A stretch of DNA of 64,000 nt from Paraburkholderia domus (GCF_905220705.1 NZ_CAJNAT010000026.1:1-64000), one strand, 5' to 3'; positions 1 to 9,316 are shown, counted from the first letter of the stretch. Numbers and translations: made by a program. Notes: generated by a model from the sequence alone, not told the origin.

Positions 1-23
1 TTTCCTCGGCATTTTCTTTTTTT

Positions 24-78
24 TGGGGGGGGGTGGGGGGGGCCCCCGGCTTTGGGGCCCCCACCCCCCAACGCTGGG
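24..78. other. G/C homopolymer tract with inverted symmetry
   Basis: Runs of T, then G (interrupted once by T), then C, followed by a second block of G and C runs, make an almost pure G/C stretch just beyond the 3' end of pelC. The two halves can fold on each other through GGGGCCCC-type blocks, and the G runs could form a quadruplex. On the minus strand the tract lies between pelC and whatever follows it (pelD in other pel operons). It could be a genuine structured spacer, or an artefact near a contig edge. Confidence 0.5.
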
Positions 79-83
79 GATGA

Positions 84-119
84 GCTTACTGACCTGCTTA
101 CTGACGTGCTTACTGACGC
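84..119. repeat. Three tandem 12-bp units over the pelC stop codon
   Basis: Unit GCTTACTGACNN occurs three times head to tail. Read on the minus strand in the pelC frame, each unit gives Ala-(Arg/Gly)-Gln-stop, so the real pelC stop is followed by two more in-frame stop codons in the same repeat. The array is short and probably arose by slippage. Confidence 0.8.
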
Positions 120-661
120 GCTTGCAGTGGCGACAGAACCTTGGCGATCAGCGAAGTGGCCACGCTCGACAGACCCGAGCGGCTCCATCCGGTACGCGTG
201 CCCGTCGCGCTCCAGACCACGGCGCCATTGGACACATCGATCAGTTCGAAAGTCACGCCGACGACCGGTTCACCGTCCACACCCGTCTTGTAGCGCCATT
301 CTTCAACTGCACCCGACAGGACATAGCGGGCGTTCTGCGAGCGCGCCCATTCGAGCGTCTTGTCGCCATCGGCGCGTTGAGTCGTGTCGAACAGCGAATT
401 GCGGTTCGAATCGGCCGGCGCGATGCGCACGTCCGCGATTCCGCCGGCACGCAGCGCGTTCGCCGCGATCGATTCGGCGCTACGACCGGCGTCCGGGGTT
501 TCAGTGTAGTTGGCGATCGAGACCACCGCCACTTTGTCGCCGCGCGACAGCGCGGGGCCCGAGGTCTGGCGCACCGTCCCGCAAGCGCTGACGAGCAGTG
601 CCAACGCCGTTGCCGCGACGCACCAGGCACCCGTACGAGCCAATTTTTTTAAGCCGTGCAT
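110..661 (-). CDS. pelC: PelC, outer-membrane lipoprotein of Pel export
   Basis: A 183-residue protein with a basic N-terminus, a hydrophobic segment and a lipobox ending at Cys27 (LLVSAC), so it should be lipidated and sorted to the outer membrane. PelC of Pseudomonas aeruginosa (about 172 residues) forms a periplasmic ring under the PelB barrel and guides the cationic Pel polymer out. The call rests on length, the lipobox, and the position directly after pelB (34-bp gap) in the standard pelA-pelB-pelC order. Sequence conservation of PelC is low, so context carries much of the weight. An AGGAG-type ribosome site precedes the start. Confidence 0.85.
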   Translation of the reverse strand: MHGLKKLARTGAWCVAATALALLVSACGTVRQTSGPALSRGDKVAVVSIANYTETPDAGRSAESIAANALRAGGIADVRIAPADSNRNSLFDTTQRADGDKTLEWARSQNARYVLSGAVEEWRYKTGVDGEPVVGVTFELIDVSNGAVVWSATGTRTGWSRSGLSSVATSLIAKVLSPLQARQ

Positions 662-695
662 GAAGAATTCTCCTTAGATGGATTCGAAATCCGAT

Positions 696-3600
696 TCAAT
701 AAAACCAGCTGTAACGGGCGCCGATCTGGGTCACCGGCGTGCCGAGACGCGACACGCGCTGATGCGAGAAAAAGAGCGCCGCGTGGTCCCCGCCGAACAC
801 CGTCCCGGCGAGTCCGAGGCTGACTGACGGCCCCCAGCCCTGGAACGAGTCGTGCAGAATGCCGACGTCCAGGAACGGCCGCCATGCACGCGTGTACTGC
901 TCGAGCAGATCGTTGCCGAAACCGAAGAAAAGCCCGTACTGCGAATACGTCTGCGGAACGAAGGTGGATGCGGTGACCGGACCGGCGCTCGCCGGAATCA
1001 GTTGCGAGATCAGGCCATCGGCCTGGCCGCTCGCACTGTAGTCGCCGTGCACGCCGATCAGCCGAACGGTGTAGTCGGGATAGCCGGTGCGGATCTTGTA
1101 GCCGATCTCGCCGCTCGACAGCACGCCGCTGCCCAGGTAGTTACGCGCCTGGCTATAGAAGCGATCGGCTTCGACAATCCCCGTTGCATAGAGATGCTGC
1201 GTCATGCGGTACGTCACCGAGCCGATGATGTTGTCCTTCATGCCGCCCACGAGCAGTGCCTGCGATTCGCGCGCCGTCTGATTGCGGCCCGCCTTGAGCG
1301 CCATCGACAACGACGAATTCAGGCCCCACTCCGCGCCCACCGACACGCTGTAAAAGCTGTCGAGCGCTTCGCGGCGGCCCGCTGTCACCGTGAAGGCAGA
1401 ATCGTACGTTTGACGCCGCGCGAAAAAGTCCACCCCGCGGTCTACCGAAGGCACATTGGTCAACTGCGAAGAATCCGTCGAATGCTGGAAGCGTTGCGTG
1501 CCAGTCACGCCGATCATGTACAGATCGGCGATCTTGATGCTCCCTGCGAGTGTCTGTTCGACGTAATCGAGCGGATGCTCGACGAAGCTGGTCACTGTCG
1601 CGTCGAGCGACTGCGGCCACGTCAACGCGGTCTGCTGCAAACGGGTATGCAGTTCCGAATCGTAGGGTGCGCCTTCGAGGCCCTGAAACGCGAGATTCTC
1701 AGCCGCACCCGGGCGATCGACCACAACCGATGCATCGATCCTGTTGTAGAGCGGCAAGCGCGCCCCTTGCTGATCAAGCAGACGCTCCATCGCGGGCTTG
1801 TCGTTGTCCGCGAGCGCAATCGCAATCAGCTGTTCGGACGGTTGCACCAGAACCGACGCGTACTGGCGCGCCAGCCAGCGCTTGGCCAGCGGATTCGCTT
1901 CATGCGACATCGCCCACGCGAGCGCCACATCCTTGGCCACCGACGACGTCAAGCGCGCCTGCTCCTGCAGCGTTCCGGCCGGTTTTGCCGGTGCGGTCTG
2001 CGCGGGCGGCAGACCGGGCGCATCCCCGAGCAAGGTGCGGCGCGCAGCGCTGTGGTCGTTGCGGCCTGCGTCGCTCGCGAGCAGATCGTTGAGGAAAGCC
2101 TTCGACACATCCGCGTTTTCGAAGATCGACGCGAGCGTGACGCGACGGCCGAGCATCTGCTCGCGCACTTCGCCGTCCTGCGATGCGCGCGTGCGCTGTG
2201 CCGCCTGGCCTTGCGCAGTCTCGTCGCGGATCGCGGCCTCGTCCTGTTGCATCTGGCGCCACACATTGCGCCGGATAGACCACGCCAGATCGCTGCGGCC
2301 GGCCATCTCCTGCGCTTCGGCATAGGTCAGCTGCCAGAGCGGATCACGCGACATCGCCGCTGATTGCAGACGCAAATATTTCAGCGCCGCTTCGGGGCGG
2401 TTCAAGCGCATCTCGGCGGCCGCCAGCGGCCCCCACAATACCGGCGCCTGCGCGGGCGCGTCGCGCCACTCGGACATCGCGTTGCGCAGTTGTGCTTCGC
2501 TGCCGTAGTCGACCAGGGTCCAGAGGAGCGCCGCGCGCAGATCGAGCGTCGCGCCAGGCAGCGTCACCGCGATCTGCAGGTCGTGCAGCGCGTCGAACGG
2601 ACGATCGGTCTGGCGATAGTATTCGGCGCGTACACGCAGAAAACCCGGGTCTTGTTCGGCGGCCGCCAATTGCGCCGGCGTCAGGGTTTGCAGCAGCGCG
2701 GCAATGCGCTCGTACTGCTCCGCGTCCGTGTAGTAGTGGATAGCCTCCTGCAGGGCACGCGGCGACTGATCGCGGCGATACTGCAATTCGGCGGTACGGC
2801 CGGCGTCGATCGGGTACGCGTCGTAGAAGTACGTCATCGCGCTGAGGTCTTCGGGCGTTGCGTGGCCGCTTGTGAGCAGATGCTTGTAGGCATCGTTCGC
2901 AATGTCGTCGCGTTGCAGAAGACGGGCGAGTTGCGCGGCGTTGCGCCAGAACAGCACGTCGTCGTCTTTCGCGCCGTGACGCGCGGCGAGCAGCGTGCCG
3001 AGCGCACCCTTGTAGTCGCCGTGACGGTACAGCAGGCTGGCCGTGCGCAGCGCGTATTGCGTATTGTCCGGATACAGCTGGTTCAGTTTGCGGTTGTACG
3101 CGAGCGCTTCGTCATCATGGCCGGCGCGCTCGGCGAGCAAACCGATTCGCGAGTCGATGGCTTCGGCCTGCGAATTCCGTTGACGGCTGTGCAGGAAAGC
3201 CAGCGCGTCGTCCGGGCGGCCGAGACGTTCATAGGCCGCGACCACCGCGTCGATCAGCTTCAGATCGCCGGGCGATGCATTCGATGCCTGGATCAACGCC
3301 GCGAGATAAGCATTGTCGTCGTTCAGCATCGGCGCGAGGCGCATCACGTTCTTCCAGCCGTCCGGATCGTGCGTGGCCTGCGCGTAGGCGAGCCACATCT
3401 GCAGCGCGAGCGGCGACGCGTGGTTCCATTCGGCGACCTGGGCGAGACGTTTCGTCCAGACCGGCGAGTTCGGATTCTTCTGGACCTGTTCCGTGGCTAC
3501 CCGCTGCGCGTTCGGCAAATCGCTCGATTCGAGGAACGATTGATACAGAAGGCCTGGGACGTCGTTCGTCGCGGCGGTGCCAGGGTTTGATGCAGTTGCC

Positions 3601-4688
3601 GGAGCTGAAGCGGCAGGGGCGCTCGATGCTGCGACCGTGCTCGATGCCGAGCCGGGATTCGAAGCAGACGCCGCCACCCGTACGACGTGCGCATCCCCCC
3701 AGCCGCGCGTGCCAATCCGCATGGCCATGCGAGGCCCGGCCTGCGGGCCGTCCATGTAGGCGTACTGGCCTCGCGCTCCGTCATGCCGCGCGCGTTGCTG
3801 GATGAAGTCGACCAGCCGCAGTGCGGCGTTGTCATCGGGTCGTGCCTGCGCGTAGCCGGCCAGCGCTTTCGCATAGCGGTCCACGAGATCCGGCCGATGA
3901 GCGGCGCGCGCCAGATTCAGCAGCACGACAAGCGTCTCGTGATCGTGAGCAAACGCCGCACCGTGCTGATCGGCGGCGGCCAATGCATCGTTGAGCAGAT
4001 TGCCGGATTGCAACGCGCGAATGCCTTCGATAAAGCAGCGGCGCTGCGCGTCAAACGTCGTCGCGTTCGCCTGCAGGCGGAACCAGCCGTCGGCCGCGCC
4101 GCGATAGTCGCCCGCATACATCGCATAGCGCACCACCTCGCGGTTCCAGTGCTCCTGCTGCGCGGGGTCCTGGACGGCCAGGCGCGCATACAGTTGCATG
4201 GCGACCTGTTGCGCATTGACCGAGGCTGCCGCGTCGGCCAGCATTTGCAGATCGGCATTCGACCACGACAGTGTCGCCGCATTGGCGAGCTGCACCCGCA
4301 AGCGAGCCAGCGCGGCGTCGCGGCCGGGGTCGTTGGCGGGCAGCGCGAAGGTCTCGCGGGTATCGACTGTCAGACGCAACAACTGCGCCGCGCGGCGCAT
4401 TGCGTCGGTGGGAATCGCCGCCATGCGATCGGCGATACGGCGGGCGTCCTCGGTGCGTCCCAGACGGACGTACTGCGTACCGAGAACCGACAGAATATCC
4501 GTGTTGTCGGGCTGCACGCGCAACCATGCTTCGAGGTAGGCAATGCTGAGATCGCTGGGTGCATCCGTCGATGTCATGCGGCTACGCAACCCGCCACGCG
4601 GATGCACGAGGTAGAGCGTAATCAGCACGACACAGGCGAGCAGCAGGACCAGCCAGGTGGGCGCGATGCGCGGGCGATTAGCGACCAC
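696..4688 (-). CDS. pelB: PelB, TPR scaffold and outer-membrane porin for Pel secretion
   Basis: A 1330-residue protein. An N-terminal membrane anchor (about residues 11-28) is followed by a very long alpha-helical region rich in TPR-like repeats (for example around the ADAQRTA/LGRxEDA-type helices) and a C-terminal third rich in alternating polar and hydrophobic strands ending in aromatic Phe-Tyr, typical of a beta-barrel. P. aeruginosa PelB (about 1190 residues) has the same layout; its TPRs bind PelA and its barrel exports the polymer. The start overlaps the end of pelA by 11 bp, which implies translational coupling. An Ala/Ser/Thr/Pro-rich linker lies near residues 345-375. Confidence 0.92.
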   Translation of the reverse strand: MVANRPRIAPTWLVLLLACVVLITLYLVHPRGGLRSRMTSTDAPSDLSIAYLEAWLRVQPDNTDILSVLGTQYVRLGRTEDARRIADRMAAIPTDAMRRAAQLLRLTVDTRETFALPANDPGRDAALARLRVQLANAATLSWSNADLQMLADAAASVNAQQVAMQLYARLAVQDPAQQEHWNREVVRYAMYAGDYRGAADGWFRLQANATTFDAQRRCFIEGIRALQSGNLLNDALAAADQHGAAFAHDHETLVVLLNLARAAHRPDLVDRYAKALAGYAQARPDDNAALRLVDFIQQRARHDGARGQYAYMDGPQAGPRMAMRIGTRGWGDAHVVRVAASASNPGSASSTVAASSAPAASAPATASNPGTAATNDVPGLLYQSFLESSDLPNAQRVATEQVQKNPNSPVWTKRLAQVAEWNHASPLALQMWLAYAQATHDPDGWKNVMRLAPMLNDDNAYLAALIQASNASPGDLKLIDAVVAAYERLGRPDDALAFLHSRQRNSQAEAIDSRIGLLAERAGHDDEALAYNRKLNQLYPDNTQYALRTASLLYRHGDYKGALGTLLAARHGAKDDDVLFWRNAAQLARLLQRDDIANDAYKHLLTSGHATPEDLSAMTYFYDAYPIDAGRTAELQYRRDQSPRALQEAIHYYTDAEQYERIAALLQTLTPAQLAAAEQDPGFLRVRAEYYRQTDRPFDALHDLQIAVTLPGATLDLRAALLWTLVDYGSEAQLRNAMSEWRDAPAQAPVLWGPLAAAEMRLNRPEAALKYLRLQSAAMSRDPLWQLTYAEAQEMAGRSDLAWSIRRNVWRQMQQDEAAIRDETAQGQAAQRTRASQDGEVREQMLGRRVTLASIFENADVSKAFLNDLLASDAGRNDHSAARRTLLGDAPGLPPAQTAPAKPAGTLQEQARLTSSVAKDVALAWAMSHEANPLAKRWLARQYASVLVQPSEQLIAIALADNDKPAMERLLDQQGARLPLYNRIDASVVVDRPGAAENLAFQGLEGAPYDSELHTRLQQTALTWPQSLDATVTSFVEHPLDYVEQTLAGSIKIADLYMIGVTGTQRFQHSTDSSQLTNVPSVDRGVDFFARRQTYDSAFTVTAGRREALDSFYSVSVGAEWGLNSSLSMALKAGRNQTARESQALLVGGMKDNIIGSVTYRMTQHLYATGIVEADRFYSQARNYLGSGVLSSGEIGYKIRTGYPDYTVRLIGVHGDYSASGQADGLISQLIPASAGPVTASTFVPQTYSQYGLFFGFGNDLLEQYTRAWRPFLDVGILHDSFQGWGPSVSLGLAGTVFGGDHAALFFSHQRVSRLGTPVTQIGARYSWFY

Positions 4689-7452
4689 AGGCGGCCTCGA
4701 CAGACGTGTAGTTCAGTTTTTCACCGACGCTCGCCGAGGTATCGAAGCGCAGGAAATTGCCGTCGCGGCGCGCGGCGACCGGTTGGTTGTTCACGCTGAT
4801 CCTGCACGACTGTGCGTTCGCCAGCTTGACGAACGGCTGGTAATGGCCGGCAAACTCGAAACGCATGCCGTTCGGCGTGCGCCTGAAGTTGCGCACAAAA
4901 CCGTTGGCCTCCGCGATATACGGCGCGCTTGCCGAGCCGGCGATTGCAAAGCGGGCGCTGCCGCCGTCGATGTGGATGTAGGTGCCGTCGGGACCTGCCG
5001 CGAAGCCCGTCAGTCCGGCTGCCGTATCGAGTGCCGGCGTGGCGGCTTGCGGCCAGTGCAACTCGCGCACTTCGCCATTGCCGCGCACGATCCAGTCATT
5101 CGCATGCGGACCGACCTCCTTCGCTACGGCGAACGAGCGCCAGTCGAGCACCTTGCGGATGTATTCGCTCACATACACCGGCATCACCGGTTGCTTGAGC
5201 ACCGTCGAAAAGATCTGGTCGAGCGCACGCAACGACGCCACCTTGGTGCCGCTGTACATGTGGTAGTAGATGTCGATCGGCTTGAAACGCAGCGGACGGT
5301 CCGTCATCGCGTAGGTTTCGAGCACGCGCGTGAAACCGTAGAACGGGCCTTGCCAGTCGTTCGTGTAGACGTTCTCGTCCTGGTTCGGCGCGTACACCTG
5401 GTAGGCGCCCGGACCTTTGTCGACGCCGATGGGCGCGATATTGGTCCAGCTGTTCGCCGACTTCGTAATGACGGTATCGCCGCCGTTGAAGTTATAGACG
5501 CCTGCTTCATACACTCTGCGCACGACGAAACCCGGCGGCCGGCAATCGCCGGACCATTGCAGCAGCACGGTCCGCTTGCCGGGAGGCGCCAGGCGCGTGT
5601 TGATGTAGTCGATCGAACCGGTGATCTCGCGATCGATATTGAAGTGATAACCCGGGATATTCAGCGAGAACGCCGCATCGCCGCCTCCGCGGTCCACTTG
5701 CGCGCCGGTCTTACTGTCGACCTGTTCCCATTGGAACGGATGCGAATACGTGTGCGTGCCGATCTCGACGTTCGGCAGCGCGAACATCTTGCGGGCGATC
5801 TCCTCGAGACGCGGCGAGATATCCGGATGCAGGCCCTTCGGACCGACCTCCCCTTCAATGACCGACAAGGTCATCGGCACCGGGTAGCGGCTGAAAATCT
5901 GCTGATACAGCGCCTCGCCGGAATAATCGGGACCGGGGAATTCGGCACGCGACGCGAAGCCGTCGCCATCGACGTGCGACATCAACAGACGGCGGCCGTT
6001 TTCGGTCGTGACGCTCGGCGACGGCATGTCCTGCAGATGCAGCGCCGCTTTCATGAAAGCGATCGGCTGAATGGCCCAGCGTTCCTGCTCGATGCTGTCG
6101 AGCGACGCCACCGTGTAGGGACTGAGTGCATAACCGCCCCACGGCGTCAACGCGACCTGATCGAGCAGCACCCCGTTGGCTGACACGCGCAGCAAGGACT
6201 GGCTATGTGAGCCGACGCGTACGCCTTGCAGATCTCGTGGCTCGGGTTTCGGGCTGATCTCGAAGCCGACCATCGGATCGCTCTTGACCACGGTGACCGG
6301 GGCGGCAAACGTGCCGGACACGGCTTGCAGGTCGAGCGCCGCGCCGCCCGCACCGGCCGCGTCAAAGCCGAACTGACCGAGAAACGCGACGGGAACGTGG
6401 TCCGCCATCCGCGCGGCGACCCAGCGTTGCCAGACTTGCGGATCGGGCACGGCGCCCCGCTGAATCCAGGCGACAACACCGGCGTAGCGATCCGGTGTGA
6501 TGTCGTCCGGCAAACGCGTCGAGAAATCGGCGTACTGGACGTCGTATCCCATGTAATTGAGCGGCATGGCCAGATCGCGCACACCGGCGCTCAGGTCGAG
6601 CGGGTCCTTGGTATCGCGGTCCTGCACGACGAGAATCTTGCGCGGCATCACTTCGATCTTGCCGATACCGACGATATCGCGCGCCTTGCTTGTGACGTAA
6701 GGCACGACGCCGGTGGCCACGACTTGTGCGGCCGTGTCGCGGGCACACTGCCGGTCGCTACGGGCACAAAACTCCACGGACACCACCGCGACACCCGTTT
6801 GCCGCGTGAATGCACGCGCCGCCGCGACGCGCTCCGCACGCAACGGTTCCGGGATTTCGACCGGCCGGCCGCTATCGTCGAGGCCGCGGACCAGTGAATC
6901 CCCCACCACGGCGTAGAGCGACTTCGCATACGGCAGCGCGATATGCAACACGTCGGCGCCGCCAGCGACGAGGCGCGCCTCCGGATGAACCTCCTGGATG
7001 CGCCCGGCAGCCGCGATCGCGGCGGGCGTATCGAGCAGGAAGCCACGATAACCACGCCGCCACAGCGGCTCGATCTGATTGGCGACGAAGGCATCGGCCG
7101 ATTGAGCGGACTCAGCGCCCGTGGTGCGCGCAATCCAGGCGGTATGACGCAGCGGATGAGCAAGCGGATCGAAGCCGGTGGCGGGATCGATCACGACGGC
7201 ATCGAATGCTTGCAGTTCGCCAACAGGGGGATTTGCCGCGTAGAAGAAAGCGAGGTTCGGCAGGGCCGGCGCAATGCTGGTGGCTACGATCGCGGACTGC
7301 AGCGGAGCAACTTCGGCATGGGTCGAAAGCGGCGCCACGCTCGCCGCGCTGAGCGCGATCGAGATAAGGGTGCGTCTGAAAAGCCGCTCGCCTGACCGGT
7401 CAGCAACCGCGCAAGAATTCCCACCGGCGCGTGCCCGGGTCCGCTTCTTCAT
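4678..7452 (-). CDS. pelA: PelA, Pel polysaccharide deacetylase/hydrolase
   Basis: A 924-residue protein counted from ATG 7452; an in-frame ATG 26 codons upstream is possible but would bury the signal peptide. After a basic leader and hydrophobic segment (about residues 24-46) comes a GH166-type hydrolase domain, with candidate acids Asp141 (GFLLDT) and Glu227 (VSVEFC). A middle domain follows, then a polysaccharide deacetylase domain with metal and catalytic motifs H493-V-D-G-D and H567-T-Y-S-H571, and a C-terminal beta domain. PelA partially deacetylates the GalNAc/GalN Pel polymer in the periplasm and can cleave it. It is the first gene of the pelABC unit. Confidence 0.94.
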   Translation of the reverse strand: MKKRTRARAGGNSCAVADRSGERLFRRTLISIALSAASVAPLSTHAEVAPLQSAIVATSIAPALPNLAFFYAANPPVGELQAFDAVVIDPATGFDPLAHPLRHTAWIARTTGAESAQSADAFVANQIEPLWRRGYRGFLLDTPAAIAAAGRIQEVHPEARLVAGGADVLHIALPYAKSLYAVVGDSLVRGLDDSGRPVEIPEPLRAERVAAARAFTRQTGVAVVSVEFCARSDRQCARDTAAQVVATGVVPYVTSKARDIVGIGKIEVMPRKILVVQDRDTKDPLDLSAGVRDLAMPLNYMGYDVQYADFSTRLPDDITPDRYAGVVAWIQRGAVPDPQVWQRWVAARMADHVPVAFLGQFGFDAAGAGGAALDLQAVSGTFAAPVTVVKSDPMVGFEISPKPEPRDLQGVRVGSHSQSLLRVSANGVLLDQVALTPWGGYALSPYTVASLDSIEQERWAIQPIAFMKAALHLQDMPSPSVTTENGRRLLMSHVDGDGFASRAEFPGPDYSGEALYQQIFSRYPVPMTLSVIEGEVGPKGLHPDISPRLEEIARKMFALPNVEIGTHTYSHPFQWEQVDSKTGAQVDRGGGDAAFSLNIPGYHFNIDREITGSIDYINTRLAPPGKRTVLLQWSGDCRPPGFVVRRVYEAGVYNFNGGDTVITKSANSWTNIAPIGVDKGPGAYQVYAPNQDENVYTNDWQGPFYGFTRVLETYAMTDRPLRFKPIDIYYHMYSGTKVASLRALDQIFSTVLKQPVMPVYVSEYIRKVLDWRSFAVAKEVGPHANDWIVRGNGEVRELHWPQAATPALDTAAGLTGFAAGPDGTYIHIDGGSARFAIAGSASAPYIAEANGFVRNFRRTPNGMRFEFAGHYQPFVKLANAQSCRISVNNQPVAARRDGNFLRFDTSASVGEKLNYTSVEAACGR

Positions 7453-8189
7453 GGCCAAAATCTTTCCCCGTTTTGTTCTGCAGGCGAGCGGCGCAATCTC
7501 CAGGTGGAGAAAAAAATTCCGCTTACCCATTTTCGAGCCGGCGCGATGGCATTATTTACACAACGTAAATCCATCGTTGTGCGGAACGCGAAACCGACAT
7601 TTTTTTTTGCTTGCCTCGTGAGGCGGTGAAAGATAGCACACGAAATGTGGCCTCTCAAGCAAACTTCGGACATTGCCGGAATGGGTCGTGTTAAATATTG
7701 AAAAACGCATTTCCTTTAAGCCAGGTGGCAAACGATTGCGCGCCTATGCGCAAACGATTTCCCGCTGGTTACCCGCATCTGGCGCTCCGTGGGGTTCTGC
7801 AAGGTGTTGGAAAATAGCCAAAAATTGGAAATTCCTGCTTGCAGCGCAACCGCAGGCATGACATTCCGCGGACGCAACTGCAGCCTCAGGTGTGCTATCG
7901 GCCCGTTTTCTCCAACATCGCGGCGCGCATTTCAAGCGAGCCGTCGATTCAGAATAGTAAAATCGTCTGATCAATTAAAGAAAAAATGCACAGTCGTGTG
8001 TTTTTTTCATTCTGCTTTCCACCGCTCTTAATAGTTCCGACGAATACACACTGGCGTCAGGCCGAAAAAGAACAGGCTTCGCGGCGTGCCACAACAACAG
8101 CGAAAACTGACGCGACCATTCGATTTGAAATCGCGCGTCATAAAAAACTTCGCCAGGCCCTAAAGGAATCGCCAACATTGCCGTTAGCA
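7453..8189. other. Divergent intergenic region pelA / GH135 gene
   Basis: About 740 bases without a credible gene, relatively AT-rich compared with its surroundings, including short A and T tracts near 7970-8010. It must hold the pel promoter (minus strand) and the promoter of the riboswitch-controlled gene (plus strand). I cannot place either promoter with confidence. The AT-rich character fits a regulated promoter region bound by nucleoid or c-di-GMP-responsive proteins, but no specific operator was recognised. Confidence 0.5.
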
Positions 8190-8266
8190 CGGTTGGGCAA
8201 ACCCGGAGCGATCCGGCGACGCAAAACTATAGGGACTCTCTGACGGGAGTTCGCCAGTTGCCCGCC
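8190..8266 (+). ncRNA. Class I c-di-GMP riboswitch (GEMM-I) aptamer
   Basis: The sequence contains the ordered GEMM-I signature. GGGCAAACC (8195-8203) leads into a perfect 5-bp hairpin CCGGA/TCCGG capped by a GCGA (GNRA) tetraloop (8203-8216), then the conserved junction GACGCAAA (8218-8225). A second stem ACTCTC/GGGAGT follows (about 8235-8250), and then CGCCAGTTGCCC, whose TTGCCC (8258-8263) closes back on the GGGCAA. The downstream gene is a secreted glycosidase next to pel, a typical c-di-GMP output. The call is by eye; a covariance-model search would settle it. Confidence 0.85.
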
Positions 8267-8280
8267 TATCCATGGCGGGC
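8260..8280 (+). promoter_or_regulatory. Expression-platform hairpin overlapping the aptamer closing stem
   Basis: GCCCGCC (8260-8266), loop TATCCAT, GGCGGGC (8274-8280) form a 7-bp perfect stem. Its left arm uses the same bases (GCCC) that close the c-di-GMP aptamer, so the two folds exclude each other. No U-run follows directly, so it is not a textbook intrinsic terminator. It may act through Rho, RNA decay or access to the AGGAGG site at about 8310. Confidence 0.65.
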
Positions 8281-8320
8281 CAATCGACAGCGGTTATCAA
8301 AAACCGTGTCAGGAGGCTAA

Positions 8321-9178
8321 ATGAAGACGGTTCGGGGAACGCGCACGGCGCAGGTTGCCGCTTTGGAATCCGCTCACGGAGTCCACCACTCGGCTCACAC
8401 CGGCAAGCTTCTAAAAAAAGCCAGATTGCTGGCATGCATGCTGGCAGTTTGCGCGCATGGCACGGCATTCGCGGGGAGTGCCGTACTCAATCTCGTTGTA
8501 CCTTCCTACTTCAACGCAACCAGCAGCGTTGCGAACTGGAATACCCTGGCGACAACGGCTCACAAGGTGCCGACCACGGCCATTCTGAATCCGAATAGCG
8601 GCCCGGGCACCACCGAAGATCCGAACTACGCAGCTGCGGTGGCCAAAGTCCGCGCGGCAGGCGGCAAAGTGCTGGGCTACGTCCACACCTCGTACGGAAC
8701 GCGCTCACTCTCCGCGGTCGTGACCGATATCAACGCCTACGTGTCGCTCTACAAGGTCGACGGGTTCTTCATCGACGAGATGTCGTCCGACAGCACGATG
8801 TCTCATATCCAGTACTACCAGTCGGTCTACAACTACATCAAAGGGCTGAACGCGAGCTACTCGGTCACTGCCAATCCGGGCACCAACATTCCGGAGCTTT
8901 ATGCGAGCTTGCCGACGGCTGACCAGTTCGTCGTATTTGAAAGCAGTGCGAAGAGCTACGCGAGCTACAAACCGATGAGCTGGCAAGCGGCTTATCCGAA
9001 GAGTCGCTTTGTTCACATGGTGTATAGCGCGAGCGCTGCGCAGTTGCCGGGAATCATGCAATACGCGGCAGCGCACGGTGCGGGCGCGGTGTTCGTCACG
9101 TCGCTGGGAGCGTCGAATCCTTACAAGGCGCTGCCGCCGTACTGGAGCAACGAGACGTCCGACGCGATAGCGCCGTAA
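8321..9178 (+). CDS. Secreted spherulin-4 / GH135-like glycosidase
   Basis: A 285-residue protein starting behind a strong AGGAGG site. A long N-region precedes a hydrophobic signal segment (about residues 35-51, ending AFAG). The mature part fits the spherulation-specific family 4 fold, a TIM barrel. This family includes the fungal GH135 enzyme Sph3, an endo-acting N-acetylgalactosaminidase on galactosaminogalactan. The paired acids Asp152-Glu153 (FFIDEMS) and Glu207 (VVFESS) match the positions of the catalytic acids known in Sph3. It lies divergent from pelA and behind a c-di-GMP riboswitch, so a role in trimming or releasing Pel (or a related GalNAc polymer) is the natural inference. Activity is unproven. 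Confidence 0.82.
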   Translation: MKTVRGTRTAQVAALESAHGVHHSAHTGKLLKKARLLACMLAVCAHGTAFAGSAVLNLVVPSYFNATSSVANWNTLATTAHKVPTTAILNPNSGPGTTEDPNYAAAVAKVRAAGGKVLGYVHTSYGTRSLSAVVTDINAYVSLYKVDGFFIDEMSSDSTMSHIQYYQSVYNYIKGLNASYSVTANPGTNIPELYASLPTADQFVVFESSAKSYASYKPMSWQAAYPKSRFVHMVYSASAAQLPGIMQYAAAHGAGAVFVTSLGASNPYKALPPYWSNETSDAIAP

Positions 9179-9229
9179 TAAAATCCGTCCACGATCTCGT
9201 GAGCCAAGGACGGACGAAACGATGTGCGA

Positions 9230-9262
9230 ACGCGCGGGCCTGAGGGGCCCGCGCGTGCTTTT
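9230..9262 (+). terminator. Rho-independent terminator after the GH135 gene
   Basis: An 11-bp perfect stem ACGCGCGGGCC / GGCCCGCGCGT with a 5-base loop is followed by GCTTTT. It lies in the convergent gap between the GH135 gene and the ABC operon. Confidence 0.85.
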
Positions 9263-9316
9263 GAAGGACGCGCCACCCTCCTTGAGCGAAGGCAGCACAC
9301 GTCTGGAACACAAGAC

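Noticed and set aside
852..6183. Long plus-strand open frames opposite pelA and pelB (for example 852-2363, 2364-3590, 4657-6183)
   Set aside because: Typical GC-driven shadows: Arg/His/Ala-rich, no ribosome sites or domains, fully inside recognised genes.
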